Assembly (NCBI GenBank): GCA_947184155.2
Contig: CAMXCT020003702.1
Location: forward strand, 284,001 to 348,000
Reading direction: 5' to 3'
DNA: 64,000 nucleotides
Origin: Cladocopium goreaui
Lineage: Eukaryota > Sar > Dinophyceae > Suessiales > Symbiodiniaceae
Under the pieces are notes generated by a model that worked only from the letters and a program-made list of their open reading frames with translations, was not told the DNA's origin and searched no databases. Positions within the stretch are counted from its first letter, which is position 1. Every line of letters begins with the position of its first letter. This document shows positions 46,480 to 55,717 of this stretch, in pieces. A program made the translations under genes and the position numbers.

Positions 46480-46650
46480 TCAAATTTCTTGAATTTTTGT
46501 TGTCATGTGCGCAACTAAGAATGCTCGAACCTGTCTGCGAACACGGGATTTACCTGGAGTTGACTCGGCTTGTGCAAGGCAATGAAAAAGGCAATTCCCT
46601 GCACCAGGATTTGACATTCTTTTCAACTGATCAGGTATCTTCGTCCTCTT
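46480..46650 (-). pseudogene. N-terminal half of an OTU-like cysteine protease domain (broken)
   Basis: Minus frame contains NPGAGNCLFHCLAQAES followed by SRVRRQVRAFL. This matches the start of the OTU deubiquitinase fold, where G-D/A-G-N-C-L-F carries the catalytic Cys and is followed by a helix. The frame stops at TGA near 46480, and the domain continues in another frame (46218-46472). The shift maps near an A5 run (46502-46506), consistent with a 1-nt indel. OTU proteases cleave ubiquitin chains; activity is not expected from this copy. A sequencing error or an unseen intron is an alternative. Confidence 0.55.
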
Positions 46651-46894
46651 CTTTTCCATGATCCGATTTCTGTGGGCTGCACAAGACAGTCTCTTTGCGC
46701 TTCGTCCCCTGTGTATGCATGGGCTCATCTTCCGCATCGCTCTCATCAGGGACGCAGATCTGACTGACGTCCATAGTTGGACCACGGCCTTTAGAAGGCC
46801 GCGGTGTTTTGTACACATCGGGGGGGTGGGGTGGGGTGGGGTGGGGCATGTAAAAACGTTCATGTAAACTTGCGGAGGAAGGACATGCTTGTCT

Positions 46895-47525
46895 GTGGCT
46901 ACTGTAAGTTCTCTGGAACGTTCCACTCATGCGTCATGCCACGCTATTGTAGGTTCTCTGGAACTTTCCACTCATGCTACGTTACTGTAAGTTCTCTGGA
47001 ACTTTCCAATCATGCGTCATGCCACGCTATTGTAAGTTCTCTGGAACTTTCCACTCATGCGTCATGCCACGCTATGTAAGTTCTCTGGAACTTTCCACCC
47101 ATACGTCATGCTACGTTACTGTAAGTTCTCTGGAACTTTCCACTCATGCGTCATGCCACGCTGTTGCAAGTTCTCTGGAACTTTCCACTCATACGTCATG
47201 CTACGTTACTGCAAGTTCTCTGGAACTTTCCACTCATGCGTCATGCTACGTTACTGTAAGTTCTCTGGAACTTTCCACTCATGCGTCATGCCACGCTATG
47301 TATAAGTTCTCTGGAACTTTCCACTCATACGTCATGCTACGTTACTGTAAGTTCTCTGGAACTTTCCACTCATGCGTCATGCCACGCTATTGTAAGTTCT
47401 CTGGAACTTTCCACTCATACGTCATGCTACGTTACTGTAAGTTCTCTGGAACTTTCCACTCCATGCGTCATGCCACGCTATTGCAAGTTCTCTGGAACTT
47501 TCCATGCATACGTCATGCTACATTC
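46895..47525. repeat. 45-bp tandem array (about 13 copies)
   Basis: Unit TGTAAGTTCTCTGGAACTTT plus CCACTCATGCGTCATGCCACGCTAT. Two unit types (ending GCCACGCTAT or GCTACGTTAC) alternate in part. The 45-bp length keeps reading frame, so long shadow frames run through (CKFSGTFHSCVMPRY repeats); a few 44- or 46-bp units break them. Confidence 0.9.
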
Positions 47526-47527
47526 CA

Positions 47528-47733
47528 ACATTGCCGGCACACAAACGTTGGACCTGTCTTGGAAGTCTTTGCACGATTTCTTGCCAGCTCACATGGTTTT
47601 GAAACACAAAGACCGTGGGCATTCGACGATGCACCCGTCAGTGACACAATATGTGTTCATGTGGTGCTGGCGTTGTACCTTAAACAATCCAGATCCGCAA
47701 AGGTTCTTGGAAGAACTCGAAGCGTTGCTGTGA
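47528..47733 (+). pseudogene. C-terminal fragment, possibly of a transposase
   Basis: Plus frame to TGA: LDLSWKSLHDFLPAHMVLKH, then HPSVTQYVFMWCWRCTLNNP and DPQRFLEELEALL. The spacing W..L..FLP...(20)...Y....WR....(4)DP..FL..L resembles the tails of IS1595/Merlin-type DDE transposases (pattern from general knowledge; not checked). No catalytic D, D or E can be placed because the upstream part is a tandem array. Confidence 0.35.
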
Positions 47734-47739
47734 CCAACA

Positions 47740-48010
47740 CAGGAATCAAAACATGTCAGGTTGAATATTTTGAGAATTCTCACAAACCCCAAAAATGGTA
47801 GTTTCGTCTAGGCGAAATGCTTGTTTTTGAAAATGTGCACCAGAATACGGGGTTAACGGCCTTAAAAACCGCATCAAAACATGTCAGGTCGAATTAGTTT
47901 GGGAATTCTCAAAAAACATCAAAAATGGTAGTTTCGTCTAGGCGAAATGCCAGTTTTTGAAAATATGCACCAGAATAAGAGGTTAACGGCCTTAAAAATC
48001 ACATCAAACA
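47740..48010. repeat. direct duplication (~130 bp unit, 2 copies)
   Basis: ATCAAAACATGTCAGGT ... GTTAACGGCCTTAAAAA occurs twice (about 47747-47875 and 47872-48003), including the palindromic core TTTCGTCTAGGCGAAA. Confidence 0.85.
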
Positions 48011-48059
48011 AAATCCTATTGGCACGAGCACATCAAAAATCATCCATGATACACCGTTG

Positions 48060-48175
48060 ATCACAAAAAACCCACGGCCCTTGTCCTGCGGCGGGGCGTT
48101 TTGGCAGGGCGACAAGGTCATTCAGTTTATTGATCGGAAATTTCCATCGTCCGGTATCATTAGAAGATGTTAATA
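48060..48175. other. coding-like island, strand unclear
   Basis: Both strands are open. Plus frame: LSCGGAFWQGDKVIQFIDRK ...; minus frame: WKFPINKLNDLVALPKRPAA .... No clear splice sites. Lies just beyond a duplicated 140-bp unit. Not assigned. Confidence 0.3.
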
Positions 48176-48437
48176 CGCGTAGATTCTCATGTAAGGACAC
48201 ATTCTCATTCTCTCTCCGCTCTCCCTCTCTCTCTATATCTTCATCATCTCTAGATCCGTGCATTTTATATGAACTGGTCTTGCCAAGTATGAATTTCGAA
48301 AGCGCAATCTTGAAGTTGCACACCATTGCTTATAATTAAGTACCAGTAGTACCGCACAAGGCGGTGGCGGAAGTTTCAAAAATAGAAAACCTATAGGAGA
48401 GGTTGGTTGTTGTGAATCAGGGATGGCAAAACGAATC

Positions 48438-48545
48438 CACTGTTGTTGTTGTTGTTGTTGCTGTTGCTGTTGCTGTTGTCGTCGAGGTTAGGGTAGTTGA
48501 GTTAGTGAAGTTAGTTAAGTTAGTCAAGTTAGTTCAGTTAATCAG
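48438..48545. repeat. TTG and TTAGT microsatellites
   Basis: (TTG)n then (GTTAGTTAA)n. Confidence 0.9.
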
Positions 48546-48584
48546 TGTCTACTTTTTCGACATCTTCACGTCAAAAAAGCCTCA

Positions 48585-49135
48585 AAACCCTCAGTTTTTT
48601 ACACTTTTGACTTCGAAATGTGCTTCGCGCCACAACGGCGTGCACTTTTTCGACACTTTTTCGACATCTGAACCTCCAAAAGCGGTCCGAGACCGTCAGT
48701 TTTTAACACTTTTGACTTGGAAATGTGCTTCGCGCCACAACGGCGTGCACTTTTTCGACATCTCAACTTCCAAAAGTGGTCCGAGAATGGTGTGCTTTGT
48801 ACATTTTGACTTGGAAATGTGCTTCGCGCCACAACGGCGTGCACTTTTTCGACATCTCAACTTCCAAAAGTGGTCCGAGGTTGCGGTGTTTTGCACATTT
48901 TGACTTCCAAATGTGCTTCGCGCCACAACGGCGTGCACTTTTTTCGACATCGCAACTTCCAAAAGTGGTCCGATCCTCTAGTGTTTTGTCCATTTTGACT
49001 TGGAAATGTGCTTCGCGCCACAACGGCGTGCACTTTTTTGACATCTCAACTTCCAAAAGTGGTCCGAGAATGGTGTGCTTTGTACATTTTCACTTGGAAA
49101 TGTGCTTCGCGCCACAACGGCGTGCAATTTTTCAT
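48585..49135. repeat. ~100-bp tandem array with GC-rich core (6 copies)
   Basis: Each copy carries TGTGCTTCGCGCCACAACGG and GTGCACTTTTTCGACATC plus a variable spacer (TTCCAAAAGTGGTCCGAG...). Spacing is 85-105 bp. Open shadow frames (KCASRHNGVHFFDISTSKSG) are caused by the repeat; not called as a gene. Confidence 0.85.
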
Positions 49136-49505
49136 CTCTCCTCTGGCCAGCTGGCTCCGCACCCGCCGCTTTAGCGAGCCTACTTTTCGACCCTCTGGAG
49201 CCACAAATCATTGGAAAAACACAGTGTTTCGCGACTTTCCTACCTTTTCGCGCATCTGTATCTTCTGTCTTCTTACTCTTTCTCTTCTAATCTTCTTTCT
49301 TCTAATCTTTCTCTTCTCTATGCCTCTTCCCTGCTCTGCTTTTCATCTCTCCATATTGTCGGAAGTTTGACTTCTAAACTTCCTTCGATAATGGTTTGAA
49401 ATGTCGTTAGATGGAAGATGGAAAGTTGCCTTTAATAGCGAATAATTATATAACTGATGTGGCTCGTGGTCATCCCGGGCCCCAGCTGCACTCCCCGGCC
49501 TACGC

Positions 49506-49673
49506 CTCCAAGTGCGCGAGCAATTCGCGCACGAGGCGGGCCACCCTTGGTGGCCAGGCGCGCGCCAAGTGGTGGCGGCGCACGTTCGTCAAGCACCGGC
49601 GAGCAGCCCTCTTCACCCGCTTCTTCACCCGCCGGACACGCAGGATCTCGTGCATGGTGCCGGTCACGATCTC
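49506..49673 (-). CDS. putative exon, highly basic helix
   Basis: 56 codons, phase 0 at both ends, between CGAAG|G and GAG|GC. Begins EIVTGTMHEILRVRRVKKRV and ends ARLVRELLAHLE; about one residue in three is Arg or Lys. If the donor is ignored the frame stops at TAG two codons later, so this could also be a C-terminus. Possibly a nucleic-acid- or calmodulin-binding helix (inference only). Confidence 0.6.
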
Positions 49674-50170
49674 CTTCGATGTGAATCAGATCAGGGCGGG
49701 TCCAATTTAAGGGGTCTAGAATTATACAGATAGGCATAGCTAGATCGTAGAGGCATACACACACATAAAAATATATAAATAACAAATATATATATATGTG
49801 TGTGTGTGTTGATATTTACATAAACAGTATATCTAATTACTGTAGGTGCGTAACCTTTTTCTTTTTTTTTCCGATTTTTCTGTTCTATTGCATCCATTGA
49901 TCTTTCTGAACTAAGCGATGTCTCAATCCTGAGTGGCCGATCGTTATCATGTCTATTTATGAATATTGGATATTGTTATCTTTAGACCTGATAAATTCTG
50001 TTCTCAAGTCGTTGTTCGAGGAAATGTATCGGGTCATCGGTGATCAACCTACCTGCTCAAGCAATCTATGATAGAATCAGGATATATATATATATAGTTG
50101 ATGGCGCATCATTCGCGCTATTTAAATAATTCTTTCGAGGCAGACTGATTGCAATTTGGTTGGTCCTGAG

Positions 50171-50250
50171 CGGTCTGCAGCTCCATTTGAGCCGCGCTCC
50201 GCGGCGGGTTCTGCGAACATTCTGTCATCAGCTAGCTGATCCTCACGGGC
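50171..50250 (-). CDS. possible additional exon in the same island
   Basis: GC-rich minus-strand frame AREDQLADDRMFAEPAAERG continuing SNGAADRS, after CTTCAG|G. It would require a 32-nt intron (50251-50282). The other frame here contains an in-frame TAG. Boundaries and reality uncertain. Confidence 0.3.
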
Positions 50251-50282
50251 CTGAAGCCCTTCCTCCGAAGTGCTTGCCGCAC

Positions 50283-50349
50283 CTGCACGTCGGTGCCGAG
50301 CACCACCTTCAGCCGAAGGACTTCCCGCTGGGAAGGGCCAGGCATGGTT
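50283..50349 (-). CDS. putative exon
   Basis: 22 codons, TMPGPSQREVLRLKVVLGTD then VQ, after CACAG|A and before a CAG|GT donor; extremely GC-rich third positions. Downstream the same island holds another GC3-rich frame (AREDQLADDRMFAEPAAERG, about 50175-50250) behind a TTCAG|G acceptor only 32 nt away. It is either a minute intron or an alternative exon. Confidence 0.55.
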
Positions 50350-50534
50350 CTGTGCGGGGAGGCGAAGGCGAGAGACGGCTTTGTTTGTGCTTTTCGCGGC
50401 TGCGGTTCCGCATTTGGGCTGTGATGGAATTGCAGAGGTGATGGAATTCCGTCCGGAATTGCAGAATGATAATCAATCTACTTAGTCATCTACTTCCCAT
50501 TATCCCCAAAATCAATATCCATCTATATCAGGAC

Positions 50535-50787
50535 CTATCATCTATGGCCAATGTTCTTCCGACGGAAGAAGGCATGCTGGTATCCGGTATAACTGGTACA
50601 ATGTATTCATCATATTTGGGCTGTTGCGCCAACCAAATTAATTTAGCATCCCTTAGCACCCCAGACACTCGGCCAAGGTACCAAACTTGTGGTGCGCATC
50701 CGTGTACCAACTTGGCCCAGGAGGATGATTTGAGCTGCTGTGCGTTGCTTCTAAAGGCCGTGCTCCTAGTTTCACCCTTGGGATCAC
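50535..50787 (-). CDS. putative exon, longest in the window (253 bp)
   Basis: 83 codons after a 2-nt start; acceptor CCCAAAG|G after a pyrimidine-rich run, donor ATAG|GT. Includes WAKLVHGCAPQVWYLGRVSG and QPKYDEYIVPVIPDTS. It looks like a folded domain, but I do not recognise it. Joins in phase with 50875-50935 upstream and 50283-50349 downstream. Confidence 0.6.
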
Positions 50788-50874
50788 CTTTGGGAAGCAA
50801 ATTAGGCTAATTACTTCTAGGTGGAGCAAACGTATTGGGAAATTCAAGCGAGTCCAGTCTGGATTTGTGCTTGC

Positions 50875-50935
50875 CCTTTCCTTTGCCTTTACCTTTTCCT
50901 TTTTTGCTCAGCGCATCAAGAGAGAAGAGCACATG
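50875..50935 (-). CDS. putative exon with Lys-Gly repeat
   Basis: Frame HVLFSLDALSKKGKGKGKGK (20 codons plus 1 nt). Acceptor TTCAG|C, donor GG|GC. The (GK)n tract is typical of a basic, flexible linker. Without splicing this frame hits TAG about 65 bp later; splicing to 50787 avoids the stop and keeps phase (Gly codon across the junction). Confidence 0.55.
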
Positions 50936-51084
50936 CTGAACATGACCAGGTGTTCATCTTTTGGTCAAACATGTCAACCATATGTCAACCATATTTCAGC
51001 CATCGATTAAGCCCATAGAAACCCTATGAAAGTAACACTTTTTAGTTCTATCCCATTGAAAAAAAACTGTTCCCATTATAGTGA

Positions 51085-51238
51085 CAGACAACCACTTAGA
51101 ACATCACTTGGAAAACGCAGTTCCCAATTGTTGCAGAACATGTCTAAGTGTGTCTTCAGGAAAAGACACTTAGAACATCCCACAAAATTATAATTGTTTT
51201 TCGTTTGGAAAACGTTTGATATTCTAAGTGGTTGTCTG
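51085..51238. mobile_element. family I inverted-repeat element
   Basis: CAGACAACCACTTAGAA and TTCTAAGTGGTTGTCTG ends; ACACTTAGAACATCC internal repeat. Directly abuts a family A copy. Confidence 0.7.
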
Positions 51239-51344
51239 TACCCTCTGGTAAACTAACATAAAAAAACGATGGAAAGTCATCATTAGTCAGTGAAATTGCC
51301 CATGAAAAATGCTGGATCTTTCTGGAACAAATTACCAGAGGGTA
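51239..51344. mobile_element. family A MITE in a cluster of three
   Basis: Left AAACTAACATAAAAAAACG, right AATTTGTTCC. Confidence 0.8.
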
Positions 51345-51353
51345 CCATCTGGT

Positions 51354-51457
51354 TACCCTCTGGTGAACTAACATAGCAATGGAAAATGGCCATTTATAGT
51401 GGATTTTCCCATGAAAAATGGTGATTTTCCATTGCTATGTTAGTTCACCAGAGGGTA
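51354..51457. mobile_element. family A MITE, near-perfect palindrome
   Basis: GAACTAACATAGCAATGG in both arms; the youngest-looking copy in the window. Confidence 0.9.
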
Positions 51458-51557
51458 ATTGTTACAATCCGCCATGGAAAGATCCACCATTTTAAGTTCG
51501 GTAAACTATCTATTTCTATGGACCATGGCTTCCCTGCAACAAATAACCAGAGGGTTA
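51458..51557. mobile_element. family A MITE, degenerate
   Basis: Directly adjoins the previous copy; GTTACAATCCGCCATGG left arm, TATTTGTTGC right arm. Confidence 0.65.
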
Positions 51558-51577
51558 CGAAAAAAAAAGATCTCCCA

Positions 51578-51692
51578 TCCACCAATCAGTGATTATTAAC
51601 CATTAACCATCATTAACCACGATTCTATTGGTATATAATCCCATGAAATAAAGATGATTATCCCATTATAATAACCAGCAACCACATAGTTA
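51578..51692. mobile_element. family D repeat, inverted
   Basis: CCACCAATCAGTGATTATTA ... ATAATAACCAGCAACC. Confidence 0.7.
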
Positions 51693-51799
51693 TACTATAG
51701 CTATATCTATCATAAACCATAGAATTCAGCACAACTATAGTTAGATCTCCCATTGAAAAACCCGTTTGAAAACCCTATTTTTTTCGCCGGTGCCATCGC

Positions 51800-51855
51800 C
51801 TGGGGCTGTGGAGCGCTCGTTGAATCTCCGCAAAGACCTGCCGACTCGCGAAGGT
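51800..51855 (-). CDS. putative exon, helical segment
   Basis: 18 codons TFASRQVFAEIQRALHSP plus 2 nt. Acceptor CATACAG, donor CCCAG|GC. High third-position GC. It lies just left of the 2.1-kb 10-bp array, which would then be intronic. Confidence 0.55.
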
Positions 51856-51889
51856 CTGTATGAAAATGAATGAGACATCTCAAAATGGG

Positions 51890-53975
51890 ATATTAATAGT
51901 GGATAATAGTGGTAAATAGTGGCTAATAGTGGTTAATGGTGGTTAATAGTGGTTAATAGTTAATACTGTAGTGGTTAATAGTGGTTAATAGTGGTTAATA
52001 GTGGTTAATAGTGGTTAATAGTGGTTAATAGTGGGTAATAGTGGGTAATAGTGGTTAATAGTGGTTAATAGTGGTTAATAGTGGGTAATAGTGGTTAATA
52101 GTGGTTAATAGTGGTTAATAGTGGGTAATAGTGGTTAATAGTGGGTAATAGTGGGTAATAGTGGGTAATAGTGGGTAATAGTGGGTAATAGTGGGTAATA
52201 GTGGTTAATAGTGGTTAATAGTGGTTAATAGTGGTTAATAGTGGTTAATAGTGGTTAATAGTCAATACTGTAGTGGTTAATAGTGGTTAATAGTGGTTAA
52301 TAGTGGTTAATAGTGGTTAATAGTGGTTAATAGTGGTTAATAGTGGTTAATAGTGGTTAATAGTGGTTAATAGTGGTTAATAGTGGTGAATAGTGGTTTA
52401 TAGTGGTTAATAGTGGTTAATAGTGGTTAATAGTGGTTAATAGTGGTTAATAGTGGTTAATAGTGGTTAATAGTGGTTAATAGTGGTTAATAGTGTTTAA
52501 TAGTGGTTAATAGTGGTTAATAGTGGTTAATAGTGGTTAATAGTGGTTAATAGTGGTTAATAGTGGTGAATAGTGGTTAATAGTGGTTAATAGTGGTTAA
52601 TAGTGGTTAATAGTGGTTAATAGTGGTTACTAGTGGTTAATAGTGGTTAATAGTGGTTAATAGTGGTTAATAGTGGTTAATAGTGGTTAATAGTGGTTAA
52701 TAGTGGTTAATAGTGGTTAATAGCGGTTAATAGCGGTTAATAGGGTTTAATAGTGGTTAATAGTGGTTAATAGTGGTTAATAGTGGTTAATAGTGGTTAA
52801 TAGTGGTTAATAGTGGTTAATAGTGGTTAATAGGGGTTAATAGTGGTTAATAGTGGTTAATAGTGGTTAATAGTGGTTAATAGGGGTTAATAGTGGTTAA
52901 TAGGGGTTAATAGGGGTTAATAGTGGTTAATAGGGGTTAATAGTGGTTAATAGTGGTTAATAGTGGTTAATAGGGGTTAATAGGGGTTAATAGGGGTTAA
53001 TAGTGGTTAATAGTGGTTAATAGGGGTTAATAGGGGTTAATAGTGGTTAATAGTGGTTAATAGTGGTTAATAGTGGTTAATAGTGGTTAATAGTGGTTAA
53101 TAGTGGTTAATAGTGGTTAATAGTGGTTAATAGTGGTTAATAGTGGTTAATAGTGGTTAATAGTGGTTAATAGTGGTTAATAGTGGTGAATAGTGGTTAA
53201 TAGTGGTTAATAGTGGTTAATAGTGGTTAATAGTGGTTAATAGTGGTTAATAGTGGTTAATAGTGGTTAATAGTTTATACTGTAGTGGTTCATAGTGGTT
53301 AATAGTGGTTAATAGTGGTTAATAGTTAATTTAATAGTGGTTAAAAGTTAATTTAATAGTGGTTAATAGTGGTTAATAGTGGTTAATAGTGGTTAATGGT
53401 TAATACTGTAGTGGTTAATAGTGGTTAATAGTGGTTAATAGTTTGGGTAATAGTGGTTAATAGTGGTTAATAGTGGTTAATAGTTAATACTGTAGTGGTT
53501 AATAGTGGTTAATAGTGGTTAATAGTTAATACTGTAGTGGTTAATAGTGGTTAATAGTGGTTAATAGTGGTTAGTAGTGGTTAATAGTGGTTAATGGTGG
53601 TTTTCCTGCGTGGTTCCTGTGGTTCTGGTGGTTCCTTGTGGTTCCTGGTCGGTTCCTGGTGGTTTCCTTGTGGTTCCTGGTGCGTTCACTGGGGTTCCCT
53701 GGTAGTTCCTGGTGGTTCCTGGTGTTCCTGGTTGTTCCGGTGGTTTCCTGGTGTCCTGGTGGTTTCCTTGGTGGTTCCTGGTGGGTGGTTAATGGTGGTT
53801 AATGGTGGTTAATGGTGGTTAATGGTGGTTAATGGTGGTTAATGGTGGTTAATAGTGGTTAATAGTGGTTAATAGTGGTTAATGGTGGTTAATGGTGGTT
53901 AATAGTGGTTAATAGTGGTTAATAGTGGTTAATGGTGGTTAATAGTGGTTAATAGTGGTTAATAGTGGTTAAATT
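51890..53975. repeat. 10-bp satellite (GTGGTTAATA)n, about 2.1 kb
   Basis: Roughly 190 copies with patches of variants (GTGGGTAATA, GGGGTTAATA, GTGGTTAATG). The spacer AGTTAATACTGTAGTGG recurs at 51958, 52260, 53276, 53400, 53483 and 53525. Interrupted at 53600-53785 by a TGGTTCCTGG-type block. Intronic in the proposed gene model. Confidence 0.95.
53600..53785. repeat. TGGTTCCTGGTGG-type block inside the 10-bp satellite
   Basis: Irregular repeats of GGTTCCTGGTGG(T). Open shadow frames on the plus strand are not considered genes. Flanked on both sides by GGTGGTTAAT units. Confidence 0.85.
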
Positions 53976-53979
53976 GAGA

Positions 53980-54100
53980 TACCCTCTGGTTATGACTAAC
54001 ATAACCATGGAAAATCCCTCATAAATGGAGGTTTATAGCTGGGAAATTCATCTATAAATGGGCCATGGCTTCCATGGCTATGTTAAATAACCAGAGCGTA
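53980..54100. mobile_element. family A MITE
   Basis: Left TATGACTAACATAACC, right TATTTAACATAGCC; next to the end of the 10-bp satellite. Confidence 0.85.
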
Positions 54101-54448
54101 AGATATAATGATGTACACGTATGATCTTAAGATTAATTTATTATGTATATTAATATGTGTACACATATGATCTTAATCTCTAATGATGCGCACATATCAT
54201 ATCATATTAAGATTAACTAAGCATGACGTACATATCATATCTCACCTATTCATGATATACACATAAAATTAAGAGATGATTTGTATGTATCCATAAGATG
54301 AATTGTATGATCTACACTCTCTTTTTTAAATATACATCAAACATCTCTATAAATGATGTACACACACATATACAAAAATGTTCATGAATGTGATTATATG
54401 GGTATATAATTTTGTATATGGCTTCATGTGTGTACATGGATGTTTCTT

Positions 54449-54545
54449 AAAATGGGGGATCCCCAAGTCACCATGGCTGTTTCAATACAAAGTCATGGTC
54501 TAGTGACTTGGATGATTTGGGGTACCCCTGACTTAAGAAACTTCC
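54449..54545. mobile_element. family H element
   Basis: TTCTTAAAATGGGGGATCCC ... GGGGTACCCCTGACTTAAGAA with CAAGTCACCATGG inside. Confidence 0.65.
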
Positions 54546-54746
54546 ATATTGGGCCTATCCCATCTCATTATACTAGTTGGTTTGATAGGTTTCCCTACTA
54601 TGGGTTATACTAATCCTCTAAAAAAACAGGTAGTATAATCCTTTGTAATAACCAATCAACAGGGGTATTCTTCATGGTTCATATGTGTTGGGGGAGCATA
54701 CGGTTGCAATACCATTGGATGCGACTCAACAAAAATGACGACTCGC

Positions 54747-54814
54747 CTGTGCTTTGCGCTTCTCTCCTGGTAGATTCACTGCACCTGCCGGTGGCCCCAT
54801 TTCGAAAAGGGATC
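54747..54814 (-). CDS. putative exon, Ser/Thr/Arg-rich
   Basis: Frame IPFRNGATGRCSESTRREAQ then ST. Acceptor TTGAG|G lies in a small tandem of GGATCCT units (54809-54842); donor ACAG|GC. In phase with the preceding exon. An alternative short exon ending at CGGCAG|GT in another frame cannot be excluded. Confidence 0.45.
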
Positions 54815-55221
54815 CTCAAGGGATCCTCATGGGATCCTCGAGGAGGGTGTAATTGGCTGAAAATGGATAAGGATGGTGCCTTTTAAACGGTGCTTTGAAT
54901 GGGGTTATATAATGTTATATATACACCATTTCTAGCCGATTGATAGTTGAAAACGAGTCTCTGAAGTGGTTTCAACAGGCTTATGTTCTACAAAAATGAA
55001 TGGAGTTATACTTACTGCTACTCCCATCACTGCGAGGTGCGTCCAGATTTGGTATATATGGTATGGTCATCTATCCCCCGAAAAGGAAACCTTACAGGTA
55101 TATACTTTGGGGGTTCCACTGGCCATTTGTGTCATTTGTGGCCTTGGATTTCACCATAGTTGTAGGGTTCAAAAAAGATCCCAACTTTTAGAGGTTTAAA
55201 TCCCATATCAATGGGAATTCC

Positions 55222-55360
55222 AGGATCCTAAAATGGAGGTACTGTACCATATAAGGCCAATTTCTGTAAGGATATTCCCTGAAATTTAGGCCTAAAAAAT
55301 AGGCCTTACATAGGCCTTATGGTAGGTACCTCCAATCAATCGGATCCTGAAATGGCCATT
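55222..55360. mobile_element. family E MITE
   Basis: ATCCTAAAATGGAGGTACTG ... GGTACCTCCAATCAATCGG, same core as 17795. Confidence 0.7.
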
Positions 55361-55411
55361 GACCATATGAGTTATACCATGTTATACCCATGGAAAATCC
55401 CATGAAGAATC

Positions 55412-55528
55412 CTGAACTGCACCCCGTTCAGTTTCTGTCCCTGGTGGAACGGTTGGATTTTTGCGAAAAAATCAGATCCCACACGGACGATTTCGATGAT
55501 AACCCCCCAACGAAACCGAAACACATGG
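55412..55528 (-). CDS. putative exon, beta-rich segment
   Basis: Open GC3-rich frame HVFRFRWGVIIEIVRVGSDF, then FAKIQPFHQGQKLNGVQF, after a CCAG acceptor and before an AG|GA donor. Its 2-nt overhang fits the 1-nt start of 54747-54814. The opposite strand is also open (ELHPVQFLSLVERLDF), so strand is inferred from context and phase. Confidence 0.5.
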
Positions 55529-55653
55529 CTGGTTCGGGGATGTTCCCAGCTATAAACCTCCATTCATATAGGGATATATAGGGGATGTTCCATGATTTTC
55601 CATGATTTTCCATGATTTCCCCATCATATTGGGCCCCCAAAATAGAGGGTATC

Positions 55654-55717
55654 TTCCCGCTTCACAGGGCCTGAAGTCTTCAGCGTGTCTTCATAGGCGC
55701 GATTGCAAGACAAGCAC
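55654..55717 (-). CDS. putative exon with Cys-x2-Cys
   Basis: Acceptor TTGCAG|G, then CLSCNRAYEDTLKTSGPVKR and E. The CLSC pair could be half of a metal-binding site, but no partner pair is visible. GC-rich third positions. The donor is unsure (GA or GC). Confidence 0.5.

Noticed and set aside
46895-47525. GGAACTTTCC in the 45-bp array as kappa-B-like or heat-shock sites
   Set aside because: The similarity is short, and the factors concerned are not expected in this type of organism.
48725-49174. KCASRHNGVHFFDISTSKSG-type frames on the plus strand
   Set aside because: Tandem units of about 100 bp explain them, and both strands are open. A real repeat protein cannot be excluded, but nothing unique supports it.
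51890-53975. 10-bp satellite as a telomere or CRISPR array
   Set aside because: Unit is not a known telomere repeat and there are no unique spacers; it is a simple satellite.
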